Positions 25,897 to 34,044 of a stretch of 64,000 bases of DNA are shown in pieces; position 1 is the stretch's first letter; each line of letters opens with the position of its first letter. The notes under the pieces were generated by a model that saw only the letters and a list, made by a program, of their open reading frames with translations, was not told the DNA's origin and did not search any database. This DNA is from JBBQNR01 sp963774075. Its GTDB lineage: Bacteria; Actinomycetota; Thermoleophilia; Solirubrobacterales; JBBDJG01. The position numbers and the translations under genes were made by a program. The stretch spans positions 186,001 to 250,000 of the forward strand of contig CAVZDP010000009.1 of assembly GCA_963774075.1 (NCBI GenBank), given 5' to 3'.

Positions 25897-26811
25897 GTGA
25901 GCCGAACGGCCCTCGTCACAGGCGCGACCGGCTTCGTCGGCGGGAGGCTGGCCGAGCGGCTAGCCGGACGCGGCTGGGGCGTCCGCTGCATGGTCCGCAG
26001 CCGCGAGCGGGCGAGGCATCTCGCAGGAGCCGGCTTCGACCTGCACGAAGGCGATGCGCTCAAGCCCGACTCCCTCCGAGGGATGGGCGAAGGAGTGGAC
26101 GTCGCCTACTACCTTATCCATGCGATGGGCCGTGGAGGCGACGCCTCCTTCGAGGACCGCGAGCGTTTGGCCGCCGAGGGGTTCGGGCGAGTGGCGAAAG
26201 AGGAGGGGGTCGCGCGCGTCGTCTATCTGGGCGGCCTGGGCGACAACCCGAAGTCCAAGCACCTTCGCAGCCGTCATCGGACCGCTCTTCTCCTGGAGGC
26301 GGCCGGTCCGCCACTCACCTACTTCCGCGCGGGCATGGTCGTGGGGGCGCGCAGCGAGTCTTATCGCACGCTTCGCTACCTGGTCCAGCGACTGCCGGCG
26401 ATGATCGCCCCGGCTTGGCTTCGCAACGAGACCCAACCAATAGGGGTCGACGACGTGCTCGACTACCTCGCTGCGGCGCCGGACGTCCAGCAGGCGAAAG
26501 GCCGCGAGATCCAGATCGGCGGTCCCGACGTCGTCACCTATGGCGAGATGCTCCATCTCATGGCCGAAGCGCTCCACAAGAGGCGCCGCCCCCAGATACC
26601 AGTGCCGTTGCTTACGCCGTGGCTCTCGTCTCTTTGGATCGGCCTCGTGACGCCAGTGGACGCCGCGGTAGCACGGCCCCTCATCGAGGGGCTTTCCGGA
26701 GATACGGTCGTGACCGACCCCTCGGACGCCGCACTCTTTGACATCCGGCCCGAGGGTTTCGGCAAGGCGCTCGAGAAGGCGATCGCCGAGGATCCCGACC
26801 TGCAGAGCTGA
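25897..26811 (+). CDS. NAD(P)H-binding atypical SDR protein
   Basis: The first strand carries ALVTGATGFVGGRLAERL, the GxxGxxG Rossmann motif of atypical short-chain dehydrogenases (YbjT/NDUFA9-like). GVDVAYYLIHAMGRGGD, ARVVYLGGLGD and YFRAGMVVGARSESY follow the same family. The catalytic Tyr-x3-Lys is not evident, so it may be a binding protein or epimerase-like. Start choice is uncertain: GTG 25897 has AGGGG 7 nt upstream, while ATGs at 25867 and 25879 add residues unrelated to the fold. It follows the SRPBCC gene by 174 bp and may share its promoter. Confidence 0.82.
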   Translation: MSRTALVTGATGFVGGRLAERLAGRGWGVRCMVRSRERARHLAGAGFDLHEGDALKPDSLRGMGEGVDVAYYLIHAMGRGGDASFEDRERLAAEGFGRVAKEEGVARVVYLGGLGDNPKSKHLRSRHRTALLLEAAGPPLTYFRAGMVVGARSESYRTLRYLVQRLPAMIAPAWLRNETQPIGVDDVLDYLAAAPDVQQAKGREIQIGGPDVVTYGEMLHLMAEALHKRRRPQIPVPLLTPWLSSLWIGLVTPVDAAVARPLIEGLSGDTVVTDPSDAALFDIRPEGFGKALEKAIAEDPDLQS

Positions 26812-27099
26812 ACTCAGCGCTCAGTAAGAGCGCGAGCCGCCAGGGGTGTGCGGACTCCGCCCTATGACTTCCGACAGGCCCCATCATGCGGCGTCGTCCG
26901 GTTCGGTTGAAGTCGGCGCTTCGCTACGCGCCGTCGTGTGACGACAGGCATGGCCCTGCTCGCCCTGGCCTTATCGGCTCGCGGGTTCGAGGCGTAAGTC
27001 GCTCGCGCACCTTCCGCTCGATCTTCTCGATCCGCGCGGTCGTCGCCCGCGCCGTCTGGGCATGGCTCGGCCACGGGATTGCGCTTCATCACGGCGAGC

Positions 27100-27147
27100 G
27101 GGGGCAGGGAGGACTCGAACCCCCGACTATCTGGTTTTGGAGACAAG
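27100..27147 (-). pseudogene. 3' half of a tRNA (Trp-like, CCA anticodon loop)
   Basis: On the minus strand the sequence supplies an anticodon loop CTCCAAA, a 3' anticodon stem ACCAG, a variable loop, a T arm (GGGGG-TTCGAGT-CCTCC) and a 3' acceptor strand CTGCCCC. No matching 5' acceptor GGGGCAG or D arm is present upstream; one anticodon-stem pair is mismatched. Such 3' halves are typical attachment-site scars of integrating elements that target a tRNA gene. The flanking 26812-27099 has no gene I can support. Confidence 0.6.
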
Positions 27148-27159
27148 TACGTCCGTCAG

Positions 27160-27490
27160 CCATCCGGCTTTACAAAGCGAAATTTCCGATGACTAATCGC
27201 CCGTGGGCACACGAGCGGGTTCGCTCGAATCACGTTACGCGCCGAGGACTCGATCTCGAATGCCAGCAGCTCGTCACGTGAGACTCGGAACTCGATCTGC
27301 CCGCCTCGAGATGTCCGTCCAACGTTCCCAAGCGAAAGGACGTCCGAGTGCGATCCATGACTCGAGCCGGGCCGTCCCAGGGACCAGGCATGCGCACCAC
27401 AAATTCGTCGGCCCCGCCAGTGAGTCCATTTCCACCAACCTTCTCGAAAAGCTCGGTGCCGGCCAAGACGCTCACGACTGCTTGCCGCAG
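27160..27490 (-). pseudogene. Degraded DUF1990 gene
   Basis: Two frames joined near 27315 read GGADEFVVRMPGPWDGPARV, TRTSFRLGTLDGHLEAG, then QIEFRVSRDELLAFEIESSA. This parallels the intact DUF1990 protein at 34641-35396 (VGDEYVVRMPGPWNGPVRV, GHMEAGEIEF). The N-terminal half and the last third are missing, so the copy is non-functional. Confidence 0.65.
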
Positions 27491-27630
27491 CCGCCGGCTG
27501 GCCGGCGGGCATGCTTCTGCGGGGGGATGCTCATCGCATACCCGAGCGACCCTTGGGGTAGGCATGACAGAATGCTGACCAAGACGATGCATAAAGCCGG
27601 TGTGTGCGGCTAACAGATGCATGCCTTGTC

Positions 27631-27665
27631 GTTGGGTTCCGTTGGTCTCGCTGGGTTCCGTTGGT
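27631..27665. repeat. 16-bp direct repeat
   Basis: TGGGTTCCGTTGGTCT occurs at 27631-27646 and again at 27650-27665. It lies in the gene-poor stretch 27491-27798, where I see no convincing ORF. Its role is unknown; it may be a short duplication from replication slippage. Confidence 0.5.
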
Positions 27666-27798
27666 CTTTGCATCCGGCTCTGGCTCCGGGCGAAGACGGT
27701 GGATCAGGACGAACGCAGCAACGCCGAGCGCAGGGCACTGTTCGTAGGATTGTGGGCTCCGACTTCTGGCAGATCGGGGACTCGCTCGAGCGCCACCA

Positions 27799-28431
27799 TT
27801 GAGCTCCGGCCCCGGAATGCAGCTCTTGTCGATGTCCGATGAGGCCATCCTCGAACCGGGGGTGGGGGTTCGCTCGATTCAGCAGGCCGAGTATTGCATC
27901 AGTGCGGCGGCGCTCGATAAAAGATGGTGTCCGGAGGGTCTCGCGTGTTTGGCAAGACAGTACTGGCGTCCGGTAACCCAGCGCTCGGGGCGCCTCCTGC
28001 GGTTGCTTGGCACGGATCAGGGTCCACGGCTGGTGTTGGGCGTGGCCTCTCTGGCGCTGATTCGCTTCGATCGACCTCGTTACTTCCTCGGACACGACAA
28101 CGGCGAAGTGAGCTGGTCAATCAACACGGGGCTGCTGGTGTCCGCGGCTCCGGTGCCCGACCGGGGGGTCCTGCGCGTCATGGTTCAACGTCGGCAGAGC
28201 GCTCGCAGTCCCGACGTCGCGCTGCTGCATCTCACGGTGGAGGTCGAGGGCTTTCAGCCGCGGCTACGGAGCAGAGGTCGCTTCGCGCGCGTGGGTACTT
28301 GGGTTTACCGACACACTCAGCTTCGGCTACACGCGTGGCAGGCACGAGCGTTCATGCGGTCGCTCGCACAGAGGCCGCCCGCCGCCTCTGAATTCTCTAA
28401 ACCGGAGATCCTCAGACTGGGCAACGCTTAG
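27799..28431 (+). CDS. Conserved-looking hypothetical protein
   Basis: The 210-residue ORF has a clear coding core: LARQYWRPVTQRSGRLLRLL, LVLGVASLALIRFDRPRYFL, GEVSWSINTGLLVSAAP, LHLTVEVEGFQPRLRSRGRF and VYRHTQLRLHAWQARAFMRS. It has one moderately hydrophobic segment and mixed beta strands. I do not recognise a named domain. It stands between the decayed region and uvsE (convergent). The first about 20 residues may not be coding; later starts are possible. Confidence 0.55.
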   Translation: MSSGPGMQLLSMSDEAILEPGVGVRSIQQAEYCISAAALDKRWCPEGLACLARQYWRPVTQRSGRLLRLLGTDQGPRLVLGVASLALIRFDRPRYFLGHDNGEVSWSINTGLLVSAAPVPDRGVLRVMVQRRQSARSPDVALLHLTVEVEGFQPRLRSRGRFARVGTWVYRHTQLRLHAWQARAFMRSLAQRPPAASEFSKPEILRLGNA

Positions 28432-28469
28432 ACAACACGAAATCAGTGCGAGTCCGACTCCGGCATCAC

Positions 28470-29420
28470 TCATTTCACTTCGGCGATGCCCCGCTCGGCA
28501 AGCTGCTCGCGCAGCCGTAGCAACGCAATGTCCTTCGCCTTCGCCTCGAGCACCACGTCGAACTCGAGACCGCTTGCGGTCGTGCGCAAGAACTGCTCGA
28601 AGGCGATCGGATCGATCATGTCGGCGTGCGCACGTAGTTGGGGGAGGACGAGCGACCGCTCCACCCGCCGCCCCTTGCGGCGTACCCGCTCAGTCGTCGC
28701 CGTCTTTGGCGTCGAATAGTGGATCTTCGGAGTCACGCCGGCCGGCCAAGTCGCCAGCGCAAGCTTGAGCGCCTCACGATCGGGAATCCCAGCTGGATCG
28801 TGACAGTGATGGTGAAGGACGTCCCAAACCACCGGTAACCCCGTGCGCTCCGAGATCTTCAGCACATGGACGAGCGCATAGCAGCGATCGTCGTTCTCGA
28901 TCACGAGGCGAGCACGGGCCCTCTCCGAGAGCGCGTCGGCCGAATCTACAAAGCGCTCGATGCCAGCGTCGGGACCGCCAGCCATGCTGCCGACGTGAAG
29001 GACGACGACGGCTTCGGCTTGCAATCCGAAGCCGTCGAGCACGCGAGCCTGCAGCTCGAGATCGCGCAAGGCCGCAGCACGAACGTGTTCCGACTCGGAG
29101 TTCAAGACCACGTACTGGCCGGGGTGGAAAGACAGACGCAAGTCGAACGCGCGTGCCCTCTCGCCTAGCTGCGCGAGACGCTCTGCACATTCCTCCAGCT
29201 GGCCGTGGAACTGGGGGAGATCGGGATGGGTCCCGTAGGGGACGAGCGACGAGCTCATCCGGTACATGGAGATCGCGTTGCGCTCGAGGTAGTCGAAGAT
29301 GCGGTCGAGACGCCCGAGCGAGATAGTGAGATGTGGCCCCGACTGCCAGCGACGAGCGTCGTGAGAGGGCAACCCTCCGTCGCCCAGCACCTTGACAGCA
29401 AAGCCCAGTCGATGCCTCAT
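28470..29420 (-). CDS. uvsE: UV DNA damage endonuclease UvsE (UVDE)
   Basis: The 316-residue TIM-barrel protein begins RHRLGFAVKVLG and has family motifs NAISMYRMSSSLVPYGTHPD, LSFHPGQYVVLNSESEHVRA, VVVLHVGSMAGGPDAGIERF, LVIENDDRCYAL and PVVWDVLHHHCHDP, with the metal-binding His/Glu/Asp residues of UVDE visible in them. It nicks DNA 5' to UV photoproducts and other distorting lesions, starting alternative excision repair. Length matches bacterial UvsE. It is monocistronic. Its presence beside stress-type genes is in keeping with the region. Confidence 0.95.
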   Translation of the reverse strand: MRHRLGFAVKVLGDGGLPSHDARRWQSGPHLTISLGRLDRIFDYLERNAISMYRMSSSLVPYGTHPDLPQFHGQLEECAERLAQLGERARAFDLRLSFHPGQYVVLNSESEHVRAAALRDLELQARVLDGFGLQAEAVVVLHVGSMAGGPDAGIERFVDSADALSERARARLVIENDDRCYALVHVLKISERTGLPVVWDVLHHHCHDPAGIPDREALKLALATWPAGVTPKIHYSTPKTATTERVRRKGRRVERSLVLPQLRAHADMIDPIAFEQFLRTTASGLEFDVVLEAKAKDIALLRLREQLAERGIAEVK

Positions 29421-29567
29421 GCAGCTTTCGCTACCCTGCGTCGCCGTTTCCGCCCCAGTGGTTCGAGCCGGACCAGCTCGGGCCGGGAAGGCGAGAGAAA
29501 AGTCTGATCACCCAGGTAGGTTGCCGACTCGCGCCGACCAGACGTGGCCGAGCGGTTGTCTGAAGTC

Positions 29568-30017
29568 TCAGGCTTTTGTCGTCCGGGCTCTAGTGGCTCC
29601 GCGAGATAGCGCGACGCCCAATGTCAGCATGCCGACGCCCAATGCGAAGTGGAGCCAGTTGTCCGCATTATTAAGAGGAACGAAGTTGGCGCCACTATCC
29701 CGTTCGATCACCAATCCGTAGATCCACAGCAGCAGGTAGATGGCTCCGCCGCCAACTAGAAAGAGACGAGATTCGTCCGCGGTCCTTGCCAACGAGAGCC
29801 CCGCGACACCGAAAAGAATGTGGACCAGATTGTGGAGGACGCTCACCTGGAAAACGCCGAGAAGCTCCGCGTCTCCATCGTGGCCAGCGAAATCCAGCCC
29901 ATCGTAGAGATTGGTAGTGATCCCGGGAATGAAGCCGACAATGCCAACGAGCAGGAAGGTCAAGCCGACGAGCAGGGCGGCGGTTTGAATCAGAGGACGG
30001 CCAGGGCGCGCGGTCAC
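29568..30017 (-). CDS. DUF4383 membrane protein
   Basis: The 149-residue protein has four hydrophobic segments: TAALLVGLTFLLVGIVGFIP, VSVLHNLVHILFGVAGLSL, FLVGGGAIYLLLWIYGLV and WLHFALGVGMLTLGVAL. The HNLVHILFGVAGL and NWLHFALG motifs mark the DUF4383 family, common in actinobacteria and of unknown function. GTG or ATG at 30017 opens it. No operon partner is evident. Confidence 0.88.
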   Translation of the reverse strand: MTARPGRPLIQTAALLVGLTFLLVGIVGFIPGITTNLYDGLDFAGHDGDAELLGVFQVSVLHNLVHILFGVAGLSLARTADESRLFLVGGGAIYLLLWIYGLVIERDSGANFVPLNNADNWLHFALGVGMLTLGVALSRGATRARTTKA

Positions 30018-30136
30018 GTGTACGTCCTTCCCGCATTTTATCTACCTAAACCGCAGCCTTCCGTCCTATCCGCCCCCGAGGCTCCTCCCGTTGTAAGCCA
30101 CTATTTCTCCTAGTCAGCTGTATCACCTTGGAGGGC

Positions 30137-30155
30137 CTGCCAGCCGCGCTGGCAG
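30137..30155. terminator. Short perfect hairpin in intergenic region
   Basis: CTGCCAGC and GCTGGCAG flank a 3-nt loop. It lies 200 bp downstream of the TetR copy 2 stop. It may terminate that transcript, though no T-run is present. The remaining 30018-30357 shows no gene. Confidence 0.35.
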
Positions 30156-30357
30156 CGCGCGAGCAGGCGCAGCTCGCTCTCGATCGGAGCATCTGACGGT
30201 CGATGGCATCGACGATCGCATCGCGTGCAAATCCGCTCGATCGCGGCGGACGGGGCCGCCTGACCCTGGACCTTCAAGTCTGCGGCTGGCGTAGGTGCGA
30301 GTGTCGCGAGGTCAAGGTGGTCGAGTGCCCTCGCGCGAGGCGACGCACGTAGGTGCG

Positions 30358-30993
30358 CTACGGCGAGGAGGAAGAAGCCGGTTGTGACCCAGTTTGGCGG
30401 TGGCGGTCGATCAGGTCTCGGGCCATGGCCTTGGCGCGCTGGGCGGCGTAGGGGTCGCCCTCCGCCGCTGCAACGATCGAGCCCTTCACGAGGATGTGCC
30501 AGGAGTGGGCGAAGGCATCTGTGTCGCGCAGGTCGGCCGTCTCGGCCAGTTGGCGCACAATCGATTTGATGTATTCGACGTGGCGGACGCTGGCGCGGCC
30601 AGCGGCGTGGTCGGCGCCCATTTCTATCAGCGCGTTAAAGAACAGGTACGCGTCGAAGTCCCTGTCGCGGAACCGCTCGTCAAAGGTCTCGAAAATCGCC
30701 AGCAGCCTTTCTTCGGGTCCGGCGTCACCGTTCCGGGCCTGGGCCTCGTAGATGTCGTGGGTCCAATGCTGTTGGCGCCGCTCTAGGAACGCGAGGACGA
30801 GGTCATCTTTGGAGTGGAAGTGGCGATAGAGCGTCGCCTTCGCGACGCCGGCGCGCTCGATCACCTCCTCGACGCCCACGGCGCGAATACCGCGTCGGGA
30901 AAACAATTCGTACGCAGCGTCTAGGAGTCGCTCGCGCGGGCTGCGGCGCAGGCCGTCGTCGGTCGGCGAGGTCCCCGTCGTCGAGTCGGCCAC
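30358..30993 (-). CDS. TetR-family regulator (copy 2)
   Basis: The 211-residue protein has a TetR domain (RERLLDAAYELFSRRGIRAV, VEEVIERAGVAKATLYRHFH) almost identical in its recognition helix to TetR copy 1 (24564-25157). The C-terminal domain is related as well. GTG 30993 is the start. It sits behind a TetR remnant and the regulated promoter at 31239-31275. Recognition-helix identity suggests it binds the same GACAGAC-NN-GTCTGTC palindromes, so two paralogs may share or compete for one regulon. Confidence 0.88.
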   Translation of the reverse strand: MADSTTGTSPTDDGLRRSPRERLLDAAYELFSRRGIRAVGVEEVIERAGVAKATLYRHFHSKDDLVLAFLERRQQHWTHDIYEAQARNGDAGPEERLLAIFETFDERFRDRDFDAYLFFNALIEMGADHAAGRASVRHVEYIKSIVRQLAETADLRDTDAFAHSWHILVKGSIVAAAEGDPYAAQRAKAMARDLIDRHRQTGSQPASSSSP

Positions 30994-31005
30994 GATAACC
31001 CCTAA

Positions 31006-31228
31006 CTATTCCTGACTACCGGCGCTTCGCCGGCTGCGCCGCGACGACCGCGCCGGACGGTCGTTCGCTTTGTCTTGCGATGCTCGAGCAATCGAGCAGC
31101 TCGTCGATGCCGACACCGCGGACGCCGCGGTGCGCGAACAGTACGTAGGTGGTTTCAAGGATGTGCACGCGAGCTCCGAGTCGCCTGCCGCGCCCGGCTT
31201 CAACCGTAGTTGCCATCGCACCCAGCAT
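31006..31228 (-). pseudogene. N-terminal TetR remnant beside promoter site 3
   Basis: The frame reads LGARVHILETTYVLFAHRGV then RGVGIDELLDCSSIARQSER, matching the first helices of the two TetR copies before breaking up where AGVAKATLYRHF should follow. Its start (31216-31228) has the same position relative to the operator (31241-31256) as intact TetR copy 1 has to its own operator. It is probably the original local repressor, now replaced by TetR copy 2. Confidence 0.65.
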
Positions 31229-31238
31229 ACACCCCCCC

Positions 31239-31275
31239 TTGACAGACCGGTCTGTCTTTGGTAGAAAGACCGTTC
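31239..31275 (+). promoter_or_regulatory. TetR-type regulated promoter for STAS operon (site 3)
   Basis: TTGACA (31239-31244), a 17-bp spacer and TAGAAA (31262-31267), with the perfect palindrome GACAGAC-CG-GTCTGTC at 31241-31256. A trailing AGAAAGACCGTTCT (31263-31276) is identical to site 2. It drives the STAS gene and probably the run of small stress-type genes to about 36 kb. Confidence 0.88.
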
Positions 31276-31357
31276 TTTACCGGTACGTGGAAACAGACTG
31301 AGCTTGGCGTCCAGTCTGAAGACCGCCCTTTCGCCAGTCCAAGGGAGGAGCTTGAGT

Positions 31358-31816
31358 TTGAGACATAGAACAGTGCAGTCCTTCGGCGATTCGAAGGTGA
31401 TCCCACCCGAAGACAGCGGCCGCCCGCAGCCGCCCGACCGCTCCGATATCCCCTATCGCGAACAACAGGCGCCGCTCCTCGATGTCAGGGTCGAGCGCAC
31501 AGACTCTCTGACGTACGTCGAGCTGCGTGGCGAGCTCGACCTGAGCTGCGAGGACCAGTTCGGCGATTCCGTGGACACGGTCCAGTCCGGCCGGCTCGTG
31601 CTCGACCTCCGGGCCCTGACGTTCATCGACGCGGCGGGACTTAGGATGATCCTCCGGACGTGGCAGCGCTCACGCGAAGAAGGGTTCGCTCTGGAGATCG
31701 TGGGGGGGCGCGATCAGGTCGAGAAGGTCTTTCGAATCACGGGCCTCGACCGCACGCTCCCGATGGCCGATCAGATCTCACTGAATGGTGGCTCGCAACA
31801 CTCCAACAGTCACTGA
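31358..31816 (+). CDS. STAS-domain anti-sigma factor antagonist-like protein
   Basis: Residues about 45-145 form a STAS domain: LLDVRVERTDSLTYVELRGE, LDLSCEDQF, LVLDLRALTFIDAAGLRMIL and VEKVFRITGLDRTLPM. The serine usually phosphorylated in SpoIIAA-type antagonists (S in DSSG) is Ala here (IDAAG), so regulation by phosphorylation is doubtful. TTG 31358 is chosen because GGGAGG (31343-31348) is 9 nt upstream; TTG codons at 31304 and 31352 are alternatives. It is the first gene after regulated promoter site 3 and would influence a sigma/anti-sigma pair elsewhere. Confidence 0.82.
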   Translation: MRHRTVQSFGDSKVIPPEDSGRPQPPDRSDIPYREQQAPLLDVRVERTDSLTYVELRGELDLSCEDQFGDSVDTVQSGRLVLDLRALTFIDAAGLRMILRTWQRSREEGFALEIVGGRDQVEKVFRITGLDRTLPMADQISLNGGSQHSNSH

Positions 31817-31869
31817 AGACGACCGGTCACTTGAAAAACCAACAATTCACTGCGAAAGAAGAAGGTGAA

Positions 31870-32916
31870 ATGAAGTCAACGAAGTCAACCGAGAAGATCA
31901 TTCAATACCTGAACGAGGCGCACGCGACCGAGCAGGCGCTCACGCGAACCCTGCAGGCGCATATCGCGATGACGCCATCCGGGCGCTACCGCAGCGACCT
32001 GGAGCGTCATCTGCGCGAGACGGCATCCCACGCGGAGCGGGTCGAGCGCCGTCTGGGCGAACTCGCCGGGGAGCGAGGCCTGCTCCAGCTGGGCGTCGGC
32101 GCCATCCAGAGCCTGCTCGGCCAGGCGATTGCCCTGAGCAAGGGGCCATTGGACCTCATGCGCGGAGAGAGCGGCGAGGAGAAGCTGCTCAAGAACGCCA
32201 AGGACCAGTGCTCAACCGAGGCGCTCGAGATCGCCACCTACATTTCGCTAGAGCATCTTGCGCACCGCGTAGGCGACGACAAGACGGCGGCGCTCGCCGC
32301 CTCGATTCGCGAAGACGAGGAGCGCATGCTCGAGCGGCTCAGTGAGCACCTTCCTCAGCTGGTGGACGACGCAGTTCGCTCCGAGCTCGAGGGCGAGCAG
32401 CTCTACGAGATCTCAACGACCGGTGCTGCCCAGACGGCTCGGCGCACGCGGCGGCAGGTAGAGGACGCCGTCCAGAGGACGGCGAAGCGGGCCGGCTCGC
32501 GGGCGCGCGATAGCGCGCGCCAGGCGCGCCGGGTCCCGGGTGTCGCACAGGTCGAGGGCGAGGTCAAGGGCGCGGCAGCCTCGGAGGCGGATCTCGCGAT
32601 CCGAAACTACGACCAACTCAACGCCGACGAGATCCTCCCGCAGTTGACCGAACTCTCGCAGATCGACCTGGCGAAGATCGACGCCTATGAGCGCAAGAAC
32701 GCCAATCGCTCCACGGTGCGGCGCCGCATCGCCTCGCTACGTGGCGACGAGCCCTGGCCGGGCTACGACGAGCAAACGGTCGGCGACGTCCGCAAGGAGC
32801 TAACCGCAGCCGACGAGGAGGAGCTGGCCGACGTTCGGCAATACGAGCGTCGGCACAAGGACCGCCAAGGCATCCTGGAAACCGCCGAGCGCAAGCTGAA
32901 TCACTCGGACGCATAG
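31870..32916 (+). CDS. DUF892 (YciF-like) ferritin-like protein with C-terminal extension
   Basis: The 348-residue protein begins KSTEKIIQYLNEAHATEQAL. Its first half is a four-helix ferritin-like DUF892 domain with candidate metal ligands in EAHATEQ, HLRETASHAERVERR and ALEIATYISLEHLAHRVGDD. A basic linker with repeated RxAR follows (residues about 195-235), then a helical C-terminal domain with repeated motifs: NYDQLNADEILPQLTELSQI and YERKNANRSTVRRRIASLRG. YciF-type proteins are induced by stress. ATG 31870 follows AAGAAGGTGA. It is in the same operon as the STAS gene. Confidence 0.85.
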   Translation: MKSTKSTEKIIQYLNEAHATEQALTRTLQAHIAMTPSGRYRSDLERHLRETASHAERVERRLGELAGERGLLQLGVGAIQSLLGQAIALSKGPLDLMRGESGEEKLLKNAKDQCSTEALEIATYISLEHLAHRVGDDKTAALAASIREDEERMLERLSEHLPQLVDDAVRSELEGEQLYEISTTGAAQTARRTRRQVEDAVQRTAKRAGSRARDSARQARRVPGVAQVEGEVKGAAASEADLAIRNYDQLNADEILPQLTELSQIDLAKIDAYERKNANRSTVRRRIASLRGDEPWPGYDEQTVGDVRKELTAADEEELADVRQYERRHKDRQGILETAERKLNHSDA

Positions 32917-32962
32917 ACGCCGCCCGCGTTTCACAACCTATCCAACAATAAGGAGGCAACAC

Positions 32963-33304
32963 ATGGCAGGAGCAGCTCAAACAGCATCACCACCTCGCAC
33001 CGGTACCGGTCGCGGCATAGGCGGCGTAGCGCGTCGCCTCACGACCGAGACCAAGCACGCCCTCAAGACCACGGAGTTCTACGCCTACGTGGTCACGTTC
33101 GTCACTGATCCTTATCGCGGGCGCCGTGATCAAGCAGAAGGACAACGTGGACGCCTTCCAGCCGACAAGGTCTGGCTCTACATCACGATCCTCACCGTGG
33201 GATACATGATCGCCCGCGGCCTGGCGAAGCGGGCAGTCGTGATCCGTACTGGGAGGGCTCAGAACCAGCACGCGGGGCAGGACAACGGCGACGACCGCCA
33301 TTAG
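32963..33304 (+). CDS. Small two-helix membrane protein with a compensated frame slip
   Basis: AGGAGG precedes ATG 32963. The ends read well: RRLTTETKHALKTTEFYAYV at the start and DKVWLYITILTVGYMIARGL at the end. Between about 33104 and 33163 the printed frame gives a polar, unlikely sequence, while the +2 frame gives LILIAGAVIKQKDNVDAFQ, exactly the hydrophobic helix expected. One extra base near 33104 and one missing base near 33163 would restore a continuous two-helix protein. Consensus error is likely. The function of this actinobacterial small membrane protein is unknown. Confidence 0.7.
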   Translation: MAGAAQTASPPRTGTGRGIGGVARRLTTETKHALKTTEFYAYVVTFVTDPYRGRRDQAEGQRGRLPADKVWLYITILTVGYMIARGLAKRAVVIRTGRAQNQHAGQDNGDDRH

Positions 33305-33322
33305 GACCTAGCGCACGCATCC

Positions 33323-33448
33323 ATGTTCGTGTTCAAGCGGCCGGGCAGTCGCGCGCAGGTGCGCTTCATGCCCGGCTGCTTGATCTGGTCACTCATCCTC
33401 TCGGTCGGCCTGACCGTCCTGATCAACGTGGTCATTCGCCTCTTCTGA
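33323..33448 (+). CDS. 41-residue single-helix membrane peptide
   Basis: ATG 33323 opens MFVFKRPGSRAQVRF, followed by a transmembrane helix (CLIWSLILSVGLTVLINVVI) and ends RLF at TGA 33448. Basic residues before the helix put the N-terminus inside. It lies 18 bp after the previous gene and 50 bp before the CsbD-like gene in the same direction, so it is probably part of the operon. Small hydrophobic proteins of this type are common in actinobacterial stress loci; function is unknown. Confidence 0.6.
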   Translation: MFVFKRPGSRAQVRFMPGCLIWSLILSVGLTVLINVVIRLF

Positions 33449-33498
33449 GAGTTCGGACAAGCGTACGCAGGATGAAACAACTACCAGCAGGAGGCAAC

Positions 33499-34005
33499 GT
33501 GGCAAATCCAGAAACATCCGAAGACACCGCCGGCGGATCGGTCGGCAAGCTCGCAGGCAAGGCCAAGGAGCTTGCGGGCTCAGTCCTTAACAATGATCAG
33601 CTCGCACGTGAAGGTCGGCTCCAGCAAGCGCAGGTGAAGGCCGAGGCCGAAGCCGCCCGGGAAAAGACAGAGGCGGCGCAGCGCGAGGCCGAGGCAGAAT
33701 TAAGCGAGGCCCGAGCCGACAATGAGTTGGAGCGCACGCGGCTTCAAACCGAGCTGTCGGCCGTGGAGCACCAGGCCGGCATAGAGCGCGACCGCGAGCA
33801 GGCGCAGCAGCAGGTCGAATCGCGCACTCAACAAGAAAAGCTGGGTGCTGAAGCAGAGCGGCGCGCTCAGGTAGCGGCGGCGGCGCGGGCCGTGCAGCAG
33901 GCAGAGGCCGTGCACGAGTCCGAAAAACGCGCGGCGGCGCAGCTAGAAAAGGAAGCGCGCCGAGCGGAGATCACGGCTGACGACATCGATCCTGAGGAGA
34001 AATAA
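33499..34005 (+). CDS. CsbD-like stress protein with long charged helix
   Basis: GTG 33499 has AGGAGG 3 nt upstream. Residues about 8-45 match CsbD (GGSVGKLAGKAKELAGSVLN, NDQLAREGRLQQAQVKAEAE), a domain of general-stress proteins. The remaining about 120 residues are a continuous Glu/Arg/Ala-rich coiled coil. CsbD proteins are induced by sigma-B-type stress responses; biochemical role is unclear. It lies downstream of the STAS and ferritin-like genes under promoter site 3. Confidence 0.85.
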   Translation: MANPETSEDTAGGSVGKLAGKAKELAGSVLNNDQLAREGRLQQAQVKAEAEAAREKTEAAQREAEAELSEARADNELERTRLQTELSAVEHQAGIERDREQAQQQVESRTQQEKLGAEAERRAQVAAAARAVQQAEAVHESEKRAAAQLEKEARRAEITADDIDPEEK

Positions 34006-34044
34006 TGATCCGCACTATCTGCGAGATCAGCAATTGGCGGTTAC

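Noticed and set aside
26890..27060. Short minus-strand coding-like piece (TARATTARIEKIERKVRERL)
   Set aside because: No start codon, flanked by stops, no recognisable family; too short to support as a gene.
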